A stretch of 64,000 nt of DNA. It comes from Thermincola carboxydiphila (GTDB lineage: Bacteria > Bacillota > Thermincolia > Thermincolales > UBA2595). The stretch lies in NCBI GenBank assembly GCA_016841045.1, contig JAENZX010000005.1, positions 1-64,000 on the forward strand. Direction: 5' to 3'. Below, piece by piece: positions 24,694-33,472 of this stretch. The translations under genes were made by a program, and so were the position numbers. Positions within the stretch are counted from its first letter, which is position 1. Every line of letters starts with the position of its first letter. Under the pieces are notes generated by a model. It was not told the origin of the DNA. It saw only the letters and a list, made by a program, of their open reading frames with translations, and did not search any database.

Positions 24694-24720
24694 AGGGTCG
24701 TAACTAAAGAAAAACAGTAG
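24694..24720 (+). pseudogene. C-terminal remnant of a holin-like toxin
   Basis: Codons RVVTKEKQ-stop match the last codons (VVTKGKQ-stop) of the intact toxin at 25891. The N-terminal two thirds is missing, replaced at the junction by the GC-rich palindrome. Confidence 0.55.
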
Positions 24721-24832
24721 CCCTCCCTGCTTGAAGGCTACTGTTTTCAACCATAACTTATGACCGTCCATTTGGCGGAAGCTGTATCCCGAGGTGTTCC
24801 CGCACCTCGGTTTTAGCTTTTATGCCTTAAAA
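24697..24832 (+). repeat. Toxin/antitoxin 3' module, copy 1
   Basis: About 130 bp aligned with 25954-26087: toxin tail, AAACAGTAG...CTACTGTTT stem, CAACCATAACTTATGACCG, then CCGAGGTG-TTCC-CGCACCTCGG terminator-like hairpin. It also lies downstream of the minus-strand Xre gene at 24838. Confidence 0.7.
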
Positions 24833-24837
24833 TGTTT

Positions 24838-25155
24838 TTATTTTTTATACTTATATATTGCTTTTGCAACATCATGAAGCATGCATATTTCCTGTTCAGT
24901 CCTATCATTAATTAAGGAGATTAACTTCTCAACCTCAGCATTAGATTTTCTTTTGCCATAAACCAAGTAATCAAGAGATACTCCCAATACCTTTGCAATA
25001 CTGACCAATGTTTCCAAACTTAACTTTCTGTCGCCCCGTTCAATTTGTCCCATAAAGCTGGGTGAAATATTTGCTTTTTCCGCTAAGGCTTCCTGGGTTA
25101 TGTTTATATTTATGCGTTCCTGCCTAATCCGGCTTCCTAATAAGATATAATCCAC
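24838..25155 (-). CDS. Xre-family transcriptional regulator
   Basis: 105 aa. The N-terminal HTH_3 domain (LGSRIRQERININITQEALAEKANI..SFMGQIERGDR) is of the SinR/Cro type, followed by LETLVSIAKVLGVSLDYLVYG and a charged helical tail. GTG start with AAGGGGTGG upstream on the minus strand. Local regulator beside the toxin modules. Confidence 0.85.
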   Translation of the reverse strand: MDYILLGSRIRQERININITQEALAEKANISPSFMGQIERGDRKLSLETLVSIAKVLGVSLDYLVYGKRKSNAEVEKLISLINDRTEQEICMLHDVAKAIYKYKK

Positions 25156-25316
25156 TCACTTCCACCCCTTTATATAAATATAAAGGCTGGGGACTGACAA
25201 CTAAATATGCTGTAAGCATTAAAAATCATTGCCAAAAGCGTTTAAATTTAATATAATAGGTCTCAAGTATCCAAATGTTTCCTTGTGATAAATAACAAAC
25301 AAAGGAGGCACTCTTA

Positions 25317-25589
25317 TTGTTCCGAAACTTCCTTTTTTCATACCTTATAAGACCGCGAAATGTCCGTGGAGCAGGTAAGTTGTTATACCGGTTCTCGACT
25401 TTAGCTAATAGCAGCTACTCAGTCTGGACAATTAAAAAGATGTGTAAGAGACTTATCGTACTTATAAACGATGATGAGGATGTAGTTGCAGCGATAACTA
25501 CAGCTAATGGCAATATTCTTTACCTCCATCCACGGACCCGAGGAGGAATAAATATTTTGTGGAAACGCCAAACCGAAGGGGGAGCATAA
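25317..25589 (+). CDS. Small unknown protein
   Basis: 90 aa from a TTG with AAAGGAGG 9 nt upstream. Basic N-terminus, then a compact alpha/beta-like segment (CKRLIVLINDDEDVVAAITTANGNILYLHPRTRGG). No family recognised. Confidence 0.5.
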   Translation: MFRNFLFSYLIRPRNVRGAGKLLYRFSTLANSSYSVWTIKKMCKRLIVLINDDEDVVAAITTANGNILYLHPRTRGGINILWKRQTEGGA

Positions 25590-25642
25590 CTGGTTGAATT
25601 GAAGTTAACTTTACATTAGATACAGTGTACGCAAAGGGTAAA

Positions 25643-25840
25643 ATGGTTGGTAATTACAAATCTCGCCGCAGCTCAAACAACTTTACAATGTGGCAGTTGA
25701 ATTGGAATGGAGAGTTATATTCAGTTTTTATCCATAATAACGAGAACGAAATAGTTATAATATACAATTCTTCAGCCAACAAGATGGTGTATATGTGCAC
25801 AGTGTCTCAATTAGAATTGAATGACTTATATGTTATATAA
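25643..25840 (+). CDS. Small unknown protein
   Basis: 65 aa, beta-rich (MWQLNWNGELYSVFIHNNENEIVIIYNS). The start is uncertain: ATG at 25643 with AAAGGG just upstream, or a GTG at 25625. Follows the previous gene by about 50 bp. Confidence 0.45.
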   Translation: MVGNYKSRRSSNNFTMWQLNWNGELYSVFIHNNENEIVIIYNSSANKMVYMCTVSQLELNDLYVI

Positions 25841-25890
25841 GCGAAAATATTTTAAGTTATGTAGAATTGATAGAGGTATAACTGAACCTT

Positions 25891-25977
25891 ATGACTGTTT
25901 TTGAGAGTTTAACACTGATGATTGCTTTTGCTTCATTGACCGTTTCAATTATAGTCGTAACAAAAGGAAAACAGTAG
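25891..25977 (+). CDS. Holin-like type I toxin peptide
   Basis: 28 aa: MTVFESLTLMIAFASLTVSI followed by IVVTKGKQ. A short polar start, one hydrophobic helix and a basic tail match the putative holin-like toxin family (Hol_Tox) of Firmicutes, whose members begin MTxxESLxLMI. A GAGGT lies about 14 nt upstream. A terminator-like hairpin at 26046-26072 follows. The 3' end is predicted to be overlapped by an antisense antitoxin RNA. Family assignment is by pattern. Confidence 0.7.
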   Translation: MTVFESLTLMIAFASLTVSIIVVTKGKQ

Positions 25978-26075
25978 CCCCCCAGCTAAGGAATCTACTG
26001 TTTTCAAACATAACCTATGACCGCTCATTTTGCCGAGGTTGTACCCCGAGGTGTTCACGCACCTCGGTTTTTAGT
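25970..26075 (-). ncRNA. Candidate antisense antitoxin RNA
   Basis: The stem AAAACAGTAG...CTACTGTTTT (about 25968-26004) followed on the minus strand by a T-rich tract could terminate an RNA transcribed from right to left and overlapping the toxin 3' end. On the plus strand, CCGAGGTG...CACCTCGG (26046-26072, T-run) would terminate the toxin mRNA. The convergent layout is typical of type I systems; no clear minus-strand promoter was identified. Confidence 0.4.
26046..26072 (+). terminator. Terminator of toxin mRNA
   Basis: CCGAGGTG-TTCACG-CACCTCGG hairpin followed by TTTTT. Confidence 0.75.
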
Positions 26076-26320
26076 TTACGCCTTATTTGGTTACTGGTAT
26101 ATACAGAAAATGGAAGTAAAACAACATAAACTAAACTTCAAAACCATGAGAAGCTATATAAATTATTTGCCTACTAAGGACATTGAACGGTTAGAGATTC
26201 CCTATTAGAGAAAAAAAACGAAATTTTTGTAAATTTTGGAGGGAAATTATTTATTTCGTCGAAAATACCAAAAACAATGAGCTTTTTTAAGCTATTTAAT
26301 ATTTTTGAGAGAGGTTACCG
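26073..26320. other. Leader region of the giant cytochrome gene
   Basis: No supported gene. Contains GGAGGGAAATTATTTATTTCGTCGAAAAT-type sequence (26239-26266) resembling a Spo0A box, then a small GAGCTTTTTTAAGCT hairpin, before GAGAGGT at the start of the giant gene. Confidence 0.4.
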
Positions 26321-29300
26321 ATGTTACCACGATTTTACAGGCCCTTTTTATTAATACTACTTTCGCTTTTTATCATAGGCATATCGTACACTTTATATGA
26401 CAGATTTGAGCGAGCTTCTGCTGAAGGTCAAGCTTCTGTTGAAGAGCAGGTTTATGCCCATGTTTACAACCCCCATGGTGATTACAATCGTGTCACCTCT
26501 AATTGTGCTATGTGCCATACAGCTCATAGGGCTAAATCAAATCCACTTTTATTGTTGGAGAATCAGCGGGTAACATGTTATTCCTGTCATGATGGCACCA
26601 ACAACAGCCCTGATATTAGGCACCAATTTGGTGAAAACACTATTGGCAGTTCCGTTTATGCTGTATCTGGTTCGTTTCATCCGGTTCCCCAGCAGGGTTC
26701 TACAGGTGTAAAGCTGCTTTGTACTACATGCCATGACCCCCACCTCGAACCTGACCCTGAAGGCACTGCAAGCCTGCTGGCCGTCGGGGAAGAGGTTTAT
26801 TCTTCGGGCAATGCTGTATGTGGAAATTGCCATGGACCTGATTCCACAGTCGCAGGGGGGGATATGCTGACATCCTTTGTGGGTACCCCACATGATGTGG
26901 ATATGACCGTACCATTATCTGGTACCCAGATAAAGTGTTCCCGCTGCCACCAGCCCCATGGTTCCCCGTACAATTTTCTTCTTAGAAGCTTAATAACTGG
27001 TGAAGATGGTGTTGCCAGGGAAGTGACAGGAAATGATAATACATTGTGTTTTGGATGTCATACCGACAAGGGCGGAAAGTTTCCCGGAAAGGCTGTGTAC
27101 GATACCACTTACCATGGAACAAAGCAATCTTCCACTGTTTCTCGTACGGTATATTCCGGCACTTCTTATTCCCCCGGGCAGTGTGCTAACTGTCACGAAC
27201 CCCATGGTAAAACCGGAATTTCATATTACAGGCGGGCAGAGGGGAATAATCTTTGTACAACATGCCATGATGATAGTTCTGTTCTCCGTCCCGACGATTA
27301 TTCATATCGTGGTATTGACGTTTACCAGGATACACCCCATGCCAGTGCCAGCGCTGATAATTCGCCTGTTTCTTTCACGTATACTATAAATTCCGAAGGC
27401 TCACTAGCCTGGGAGTCTGCAGGCTCGGCTGCACAGGCGCCCACCCCGTCAGATCCTGGTACCCCGGCTACAGGGTTACAGTCAGGTAATGTCAAGAATA
27501 CCGATTCAGCCTTCTGGTCTACTGGTTTGACCGCCACTCAAGATTATTATAATTATCAGATGTATAAATTTCATGTTAACCAGGCTTTGGCAGATGTCAG
27601 GCGGCTTGTTGGAAAGTGGACTGGATACGGAGAACCTACTATTAATCATCCAACAGACCTGCTGATATGGAACAGGAATCAGCTGGCCTGGGAACAACTG
27701 GCAAGCGGCCAGTTGGGAGACCCGGCTAACCCGGGTACCCTGAATTGGACGATTACTACCTCCAGTTTCGAAGACTATCTTGACAACAATAATGATGTTT
27801 ATTTACTGGCCAGGGCTAAGCATGACAATACACCTCCCGTTATTTCGCCCGGCTGGGGCCCATTGTATAATACAACTTCCCACTGGAATGATATTGGGTG
27901 GACAACCGACGAAAATGCCACCTCCTTTGTGGAGTATGGCACTACCCCTGCATACGGAAATATCGCTGGCAATGACAACCTTGTAAAAGCTCATGCTGTC
28001 AGACTATCAGGACTCACTGCGGGCCAAACCTATTACTACCGCATTCGAACTACTGATGCTCTAGGCAATCAAACCTTACAGTCAGGCTCTTTTGTTGCTA
28101 AAAGTGGAAATCCGAAACTGCATACTGTAGCTGATCTAGCACAGGAAGCTAACTATAATTTCACAATTAATTTTAGCTGGGATCCGACAGTTGACCCTGA
28201 CGGAAACCCTGTTACTTATGATTTGCAGCTTAGTAAGGTGCCAGACTTTTCTAGTATTCATCAGCAGTTACTAGACACCAGCTCTACTAACTGGACTACA
28301 ACAGTAACACACGTTGGAAACGATGTACCGAATACCTGGTACTGGCGTGTAAGATCCAAAGACAGTTACGGCTCAGTTTCAGACTGGTCATCAGGCAGCT
28401 TTCAGACCTGGGCCTGGTCCTGCCCCATTTTGTATACATGGGATGGGGAAAAATTCCGTTTTAACACAGACATAGTGGCAGGTTCTAATATAGGCTTGGA
28501 ATTGGCCCCTGGAAAATACCTGGAACCCACTCCAAACGAACAGGTTGCTATTCCCGGAGAGTTCCTTAAAGAAAAAGACCGGAAATATACCATCAAAATA
28601 AAAAATGAACAGAATGAAGTAGACTATATTGATAACCTTGTCTTACAGGCAATTGACCATCCCTTAGGTACCAAGATAGGTCTGAATGATTTTGTCCGGC
28701 ATAAAGAACCGCATAAAATATACACCTACAGTGATAATGTAAAACCAGTCAAACGTGCAACTTACATAAAGAACCCCTCCTGGTCCGGGGGTGAAATTGG
28801 CTCACCAGTTGATGTAACGGAATTAGTCAGCAAAACTGACAACCGTCATACCATTGGAGCATTATTTGACGATAATCAGTATGAATTGGATCTGGGTGAA
28901 TTAAATGACGCTAAAGAAATTAAGCTGGTTATTAAAGGCTGGACAGAGTTTGCCACTTCTGAGGAGAGGGTGCAGCGGGTAGAAAAGGCGGCTGAAGGTA
29001 TTAAGACAGCTCCCAGGCTCCTGGAAGTCTTGCAGCCCGACGGGTCTTGGAAGACTGAGGTGATCATGCACATCCCGGGCTATACTAAGACGGCAGTCCT
29101 TGACTTAACCGGGAAATTTCCCGCAGGCACAAAAAAATATATAGTGCGTCTTAGGGGACTGTATCGACCTCATATTGATTTCATAGGTGTAGATACCACT
29201 AGACAGGCTGATGTTAAAGTAGTCGACCTGAAAATGCAGGAAGCTATCCTTGGCTATAACCAGCCATCCAGTTATGTTAAATACCCGTCGCCAAATTTTG

Positions 29301-32300
29301 ATTACAGGAACAAGCGTTCCTCCGGTTTATGGATTCATGAGGGCAAATTTACCAGATATGGTGATGTCCTGCCCTTGGTTGGTGCAATAAATGACAAGCT
29401 GGTCATCATGGATACCGGGGACGAGCTGACAGTTTCTTTTAAAGCCCTGCCTCCACCGGCTCCCGGTATGACACGTTCTTTTGTCCTGAAGCCATGGGCC
29501 TATTATAAAGAGTTATCAGAAGCCAAGGTGGACCCCATTCCTTTTAGGGCTATGGATATCTCAAAGTACCCGGAATCACTGGGTGAATATCCAGATGAAC
29601 TGAAACGGTATGTGAAAGAATGGAACACCAGAGAACATAAATTGGAGAACGGCCGTATCACTGCCCCTGAAAGAGGAGCTGTTGCATATTCTTTTGGTGC
29701 TGCTGGCTGGTCTGAGAAAGACACCGGTATCCTGGGTATAATCAAGAAATTCATAAGAAAGTTGATCGCTCTATTACAGCGAACATGGGACAGGATATTT
29801 GGAGCTTCTGAAAAAACTATACCTACCAAAGAAACTACGGAAACTCAACAAACTTCGGAGGGTAAAAGGCATTTCTCTCTTAACACCGACTACATAGAAC
29901 TGGAAGTGCGGGCAACAGATCCTTCTATTCCTAACGGCTATTGCGGTATCTGCCATAATCCGCACGGTAGAGATGACGGGACCGGAAACCCGATTCCGAA
30001 ACAACTGCAGGAGAGTCAGGCTACCGGTTGCTTCGGTGATGGCCTTGGCTGCCATAGTGACCCGACCAAGTCTGTCTCAGGGATTGATATTGAAGAGAAA
30101 TTTACTGCAGGACCCAATAGAACGGCCCGGCACAGCATCAACTCCACAGAACAAAATGCCGGGGGAACCAAGGTTCAGTGTACCAACTGTCATGACCCTC
30201 ATGTAAACGATGCTGTAAACAAGACGGTTGACCCTGATGACCGTTATACAGTACTGGACCAGTGGGTCGACAGGGGAATCAAAGATTATGTTAATAATGA
30301 CGGAACACTTTATGTGCTGGCAAAGGCCAAACATGACGGGACACCTCCGGTATTAAGCAATGTATCCCATACGGTAAGCAGCGCAGCATATAACGCTACG
30401 ATAACCTGGACTGCCAATGAGAAATCTACCAGGCAGGTACAATGGGGGACAACTGTTGGGGAATATACTTATTCACAAGGAAGCTCAAGCGCTTTGTACG
30501 GTTCAGCCACATCGGCTTCACATTCTATCACATTAAATAATCTGGAAATCGGTGTGAATTATTACTACCGGGCTAAATCGGCCGATGCTCTTGGAAATAC
30601 CGCTTATTCAAGCAGCGGGATGTTCAAACTTTCAGCGCCACCCGGAGCACCCTCCAGTTTGCGAAACATCCCGCAACCTCTGCCGATAGGTAGCCCTACA
30701 CAGGCAGTACGTTTGGAATGGGACCCGGCTTTGGACCCTGACGGGGATGAGGTGATGTACCTCGTTTCAGTAACTAATCAGACTACTTTACAATCGTTTA
30801 ATTCCGGCTGGCTGCCTGCTGGCCAGACCTATTGGGATACTAGTATAACAAACCTCAATCTGAATACTTACGAATGGAAGGTTAAGGCCAAAGATGTGTA
30901 TGGAGCCGAGGGCCCTTACTCTACGACAGCTCACTTTGACCACGACGGTGGGGCATCCTGTCCCAATCTTTATGTCTGGAACGGAACGAAGTATGAGTTT
31001 ATCACAGATCTTGCGGGGTCAAACGTAGGACTTGAAGTCAGGCCAGGTAAGTTTGCCGAAATCTACCCAGATCTCCCTGTGCCTATTCCCTGGAATAAAC
31101 TCCAGGAAAAAGATGGACAGTATACTATCAAACTTAAATCGGAACGGGATGAAGTAGACTACATTGATTACGCAGGACTGCAGGCCGTTGACCACCCTGA
31201 AGGTACCCGTATTGCTATTAATGATTTGGTAAGGGGTAGACAACCAATCAAGGTTTACTCCTATAGCGCAGATATCAAACCTGTCCGAAAGGCTACTTAT
31301 GTAAACAATCCAGTCTATAGTGGAGGAAAACCCTGGGCCCCGGTTGATATAACCGAATTAGTCAGCAAGGTAGACGATAGGCATGCTAAAGGTTCATACG
31401 GGGATGACAACCAGTTCACCTTTGACCTTGGCGATTTAAGCGGCGCAAAAGAAATTAAGCTGGTTGTTACGGGCTGGACTGAATTCACAAATTATTTGGA
31501 GCGAAAGGCAGACCGAGCGCGGAAGACTAAAAAAGCCCGCCACTTTCTGGAAGTTCTTCAACCGGACGGCACCTGGAAGCGGGAAGATATAAAACAAATC
31601 AACGGTATGACCAAGACTTCTGTTGTTGATCTCACCGGCAAATTCGGAAAAGGAACAAAGGAATATATTGTTCGGTTAAGAGGAATGCATAGGCCCCATA
31701 TTGATTTCGTGGGGGTCGATACAACACCTCAGGCTGAATTGAAAATCACTGATCTGGAGATGTTAGATGCCAGGTTGGACTACCATGGCATCTCAAAATC
31801 AACCAAGTACCCAAAACCAAATTTTGATTACTACCAAATGGATGAAAACGTGCTCTTGCATGAAGGTAAGTTTACCAGGTACGGTGATGTTATACCGCTG
31901 GTGAAAGAGGTAGATGATAAACTGGTAGTCATGGATTCAGGTGATGAACTGACCCTTAACTTCAAAGCACTGCCGCCTCCGGCGCCAGGAATGACCAGAT
32001 CCTTTATCCTTAAACCATGGGTTTATTATAAGGAATATGAATTGGCTAAGGCCGAGCCCCTGCCATTCAGGGGGATGGATATGTCCCAGCTTCCCGAATC
32101 ACTGGGTGAATACCCCACTGAATTGGAAAACTACGTCAGGGAATGGAATACGAGGGACCACACTATTAAAATAAGTTTTTGGCAGAAGATTGAAAAATAT
32201 TGGGATACCTTCATGCAATTTTTGAAGAACTTCGCACGGGCCGCCAAAAACTTTATAGCGAATTTGGACCTTGAGACAGAAACACGGTCAAAGGTGAGTT

Positions 32301-33316
32301 ATAACAAGACTTTGCAGAGGGCTCATTCAAAAGAGCCTCCAGCTGAGTCGTTGGAACTGCCCGAGCACTATTCACTAAACACTAACTATCTGAGTGTCAA
32401 CATCGGAACATATAATGAAGGTGCAATATCTTACTACCCCAATTCTCCAACAACTGAAGCGTGGGAAAGCAATACAATGCCTACCTTCGAAACCCCAGGA
32501 TACCCGGCCAGTAATACTCAGAAGGACGGAGCTTCTATACCTGGGGATGGCGAGTGGTGGTCAACAGACCGGGCCACAACAGAAGGTTCTTACAATTATC
32601 AGCTTTATAAGTTCCGGTTTAACGAAGCGTTGTCTTCAGTTAATCGTTTATCTGTTAAGTGGGTAGGGTATGGGGAGCCTACCCCGGACCATGAGACTGC
32701 AGTATATATCTGGAACTTCACTACCCAGTCCTGGCAGCAGTTGGGTTCTGGGCAGTATAATAATGATACCAACGTCAAATTCTTCCGAAACAAAGAGAAT
32801 TCTGCTTTCTGTAATAGGTGTCATGATAATGCAGCCCCCACCGGTGTCCTGATGGGGACAACTCCACCGGCTAATATGTCGATAAGCGCTGCTAACAATT
32901 ACCATGGCGATTATGCGGGCGCCAAAGGTCATGTACTGGACCCGTATGTAACGGGGAGCAGCAGGTTAGCCTGTGATGACTGCCACGACCCTCACGGGAG
33001 TTCAAATATTTACCACTTAAGGGAAACGGTCAATGGGAACAACGGGATTTCAGTAACACAGGCTGACGGTACAGGAGCCAAGCCCTTTTGTCAATCCTGC
33101 CATACAGGGGATATAATGAATGACTGGCACAAATCCTGTGTCGACTGTCATAGTTTCCAATCGGGAGGACATGGAGAGTATCCCCCGGTTTTAGAGGAAT
33201 CCATGATTTCAAACTGTTTCAGGTGCCATGGCCATGATAAACAGTGGTATGGGCATACTTCGTGCAGCAGCTGCCATGGAGGCACTCCCGACCATAACTA
33301 CCAAAAGACGTTCTAA
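26321..33316 (+). CDS. Giant secreted multiheme c-type cytochrome (16 CXXCH)
   Basis: 2331 aa, exported by an N-terminal signal/anchor helix (residues 6-30). Eight CXXCH motifs lie at residues 62-316, two at about 1208 and 1287, and six at 2164-2319: 16 in all, plus an unusual CX6CH (CFGDGLGCH, residue 1237). Several are the CxxCHDPH/CxxCHxPHG type seen in doubled-CXXCH and octahaem-like proteins. Between the haem clusters are paired fibronectin-III-like domains (about 507-697 and 1345-1540). A domain of about 400 residues is present twice (about 699-1107 and 1546-1947; shared DITELVSK, KPWxYYKE, SLGEYP motifs). GAGAGGT precedes the ATG; a strong terminator follows. Inferred role: a cell-surface electron conduit. 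No sortase or SLH anchor seen. Confidence 0.9.
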   Translation: MLPRFYRPFLLILLSLFIIGISYTLYDRFERASAEGQASVEEQVYAHVYNPHGDYNRVTSNCAMCHTAHRAKSNPLLLLENQRVTCYSCHDGTNNSPDIRHQFGENTIGSSVYAVSGSFHPVPQQGSTGVKLLCTTCHDPHLEPDPEGTASLLAVGEEVYSSGNAVCGNCHGPDSTVAGGDMLTSFVGTPHDVDMTVPLSGTQIKCSRCHQPHGSPYNFLLRSLITGEDGVAREVTGNDNTLCFGCHTDKGGKFPGKAVYDTTYHGTKQSSTVSRTVYSGTSYSPGQCANCHEPHGKTGISYYRRAEGNNLCTTCHDDSSVLRPDDYSYRGIDVYQDTPHASASADNSPVSFTYTINSEGSLAWESAGSAAQAPTPSDPGTPATGLQSGNVKNTDSAFWSTGLTATQDYYNYQMYKFHVNQALADVRRLVGKWTGYGEPTINHPTDLLIWNRNQLAWEQLASGQLGDPANPGTLNWTITTSSFEDYLDNNNDVYLLARAKHDNTPPVISPGWGPLYNTTSHWNDIGWTTDENATSFVEYGTTPAYGNIAGNDNLVKAHAVRLSGLTAGQTYYYRIRTTDALGNQTLQSGSFVAKSGNPKLHTVADLAQEANYNFTINFSWDPTVDPDGNPVTYDLQLSKVPDFSSIHQQLLDTSSTNWTTTVTHVGNDVPNTWYWRVRSKDSYGSVSDWSSGSFQTWAWSCPILYTWDGEKFRFNTDIVAGSNIGLELAPGKYLEPTPNEQVAIPGEFLKEKDRKYTIKIKNEQNEVDYIDNLVLQAIDHPLGTKIGLNDFVRHKEPHKIYTYSDNVKPVKRATYIKNPSWSGGEIGSPVDVTELVSKTDNRHTIGALFDDNQYELDLGELNDAKEIKLVIKGWTEFATSEERVQRVEKAAEGIKTAPRLLEVLQPDGSWKTEVIMHIPGYTKTAVLDLTGKFPAGTKKYIVRLRGLYRPHIDFIGVDTTRQADVKVVDLKMQEAILGYNQPSSYVKYPSPNFDYRNKRSSGLWIHEGKFTRYGDVLPLVGAINDKLVIMDTGDELTVSFKALPPPAPGMTRSFVLKPWAYYKELSEAKVDPIPFRAMDISKYPESLGEYPDELKRYVKEWNTREHKLENGRITAPERGAVAYSFGAAGWSEKDTGILGIIKKFIRKLIALLQRTWDRIFGASEKTIPTKETTETQQTSEGKRHFSLNTDYIELEVRATDPSIPNGYCGICHNPHGRDDGTGNPIPKQLQESQATGCFGDGLGCHSDPTKSVSGIDIEEKFTAGPNRTARHSINSTEQNAGGTKVQCTNCHDPHVNDAVNKTVDPDDRYTVLDQWVDRGIKDYVNNDGTLYVLAKAKHDGTPPVLSNVSHTVSSAAYNATITWTANEKSTRQVQWGTTVGEYTYSQGSSSALYGSATSASHSITLNNLEIGVNYYYRAKSADALGNTAYSSSGMFKLSAPPGAPSSLRNIPQPLPIGSPTQAVRLEWDPALDPDGDEVMYLVSVTNQTTLQSFNSGWLPAGQTYWDTSITNLNLNTYEWKVKAKDVYGAEGPYSTTAHFDHDGGASCPNLYVWNGTKYEFITDLAGSNVGLEVRPGKFAEIYPDLPVPIPWNKLQEKDGQYTIKLKSERDEVDYIDYAGLQAVDHPEGTRIAINDLVRGRQPIKVYSYSADIKPVRKATYVNNPVYSGGKPWAPVDITELVSKVDDRHAKGSYGDDNQFTFDLGDLSGAKEIKLVVTGWTEFTNYLERKADRARKTKKARHFLEVLQPDGTWKREDIKQINGMTKTSVVDLTGKFGKGTKEYIVRLRGMHRPHIDFVGVDTTPQAELKITDLEMLDARLDYHGISKSTKYPKPNFDYYQMDENVLLHEGKFTRYGDVIPLVKEVDDKLVVMDSGDELTLNFKALPPPAPGMTRSFILKPWVYYKEYELAKAEPLPFRGMDMSQLPESLGEYPTELENYVREWNTRDHTIKISFWQKIEKYWDTFMQFLKNFARAAKNFIANLDLETETRSKVSYNKTLQRAHSKEPPAESLELPEHYSLNTNYLSVNIGTYNEGAISYYPNSPTTEAWESNTMPTFETPGYPASNTQKDGASIPGDGEWWSTDRATTEGSYNYQLYKFRFNEALSSVNRLSVKWVGYGEPTPDHETAVYIWNFTTQSWQQLGSGQYNNDTNVKFFRNKENSAFCNRCHDNAAPTGVLMGTTPPANMSISAANNYHGDYAGAKGHVLDPYVTGSSRLACDDCHDPHGSSNIYHLRETVNGNNGISVTQADGTGAKPFCQSCHTGDIMNDWHKSCVDCHSFQSGGHGEYPPVLEESMISNCFRCHGHDKQWYGHTSCSSCHGGTPDHNYQKTF

Positions 33317-33323
33317 ATTAATG

Positions 33324-33367
33324 AAAACAGAGAACGCCAGCCTTGCGCCTGGCGTTCTCTGTTTTTC
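33324..33367 (+). terminator. Strong rho-independent terminator
   Basis: Seventeen-bp perfect stem (AAAACAGAGAACGCCAG / CTGGCGTTCTCTGTTTT) with a T-run. Confidence 0.92.
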
Positions 33368-33472
33368 GTGCTTCCCTTACACGATAGAACCTTGTTGGGC
33401 GACAAATTACGACATGGTTTTTGGGACTTTTGATTATAGTAATTGTTATAATTTTTGGTATATAATTGAGTA

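Larger units (their letters stand above)
25954..26087 (+). repeat. Toxin/antitoxin 3' module, copy 2
   Basis: Second copy of the 24697-24832 module. The two share the toxin tail, the CAGTAG...CTACTG stem, the CATAACCTATGACCG segment and the CCGAGGTG...CACCTCGG hairpin, with scattered compensatory differences. Confidence 0.7.

Noticed and set aside
26017-26208. 63-codon plus-strand frame across the toxin terminator
   Set aside because: It overlaps the conserved stem-loop module, lacks a ribosome-binding site and has no protein-like composition.
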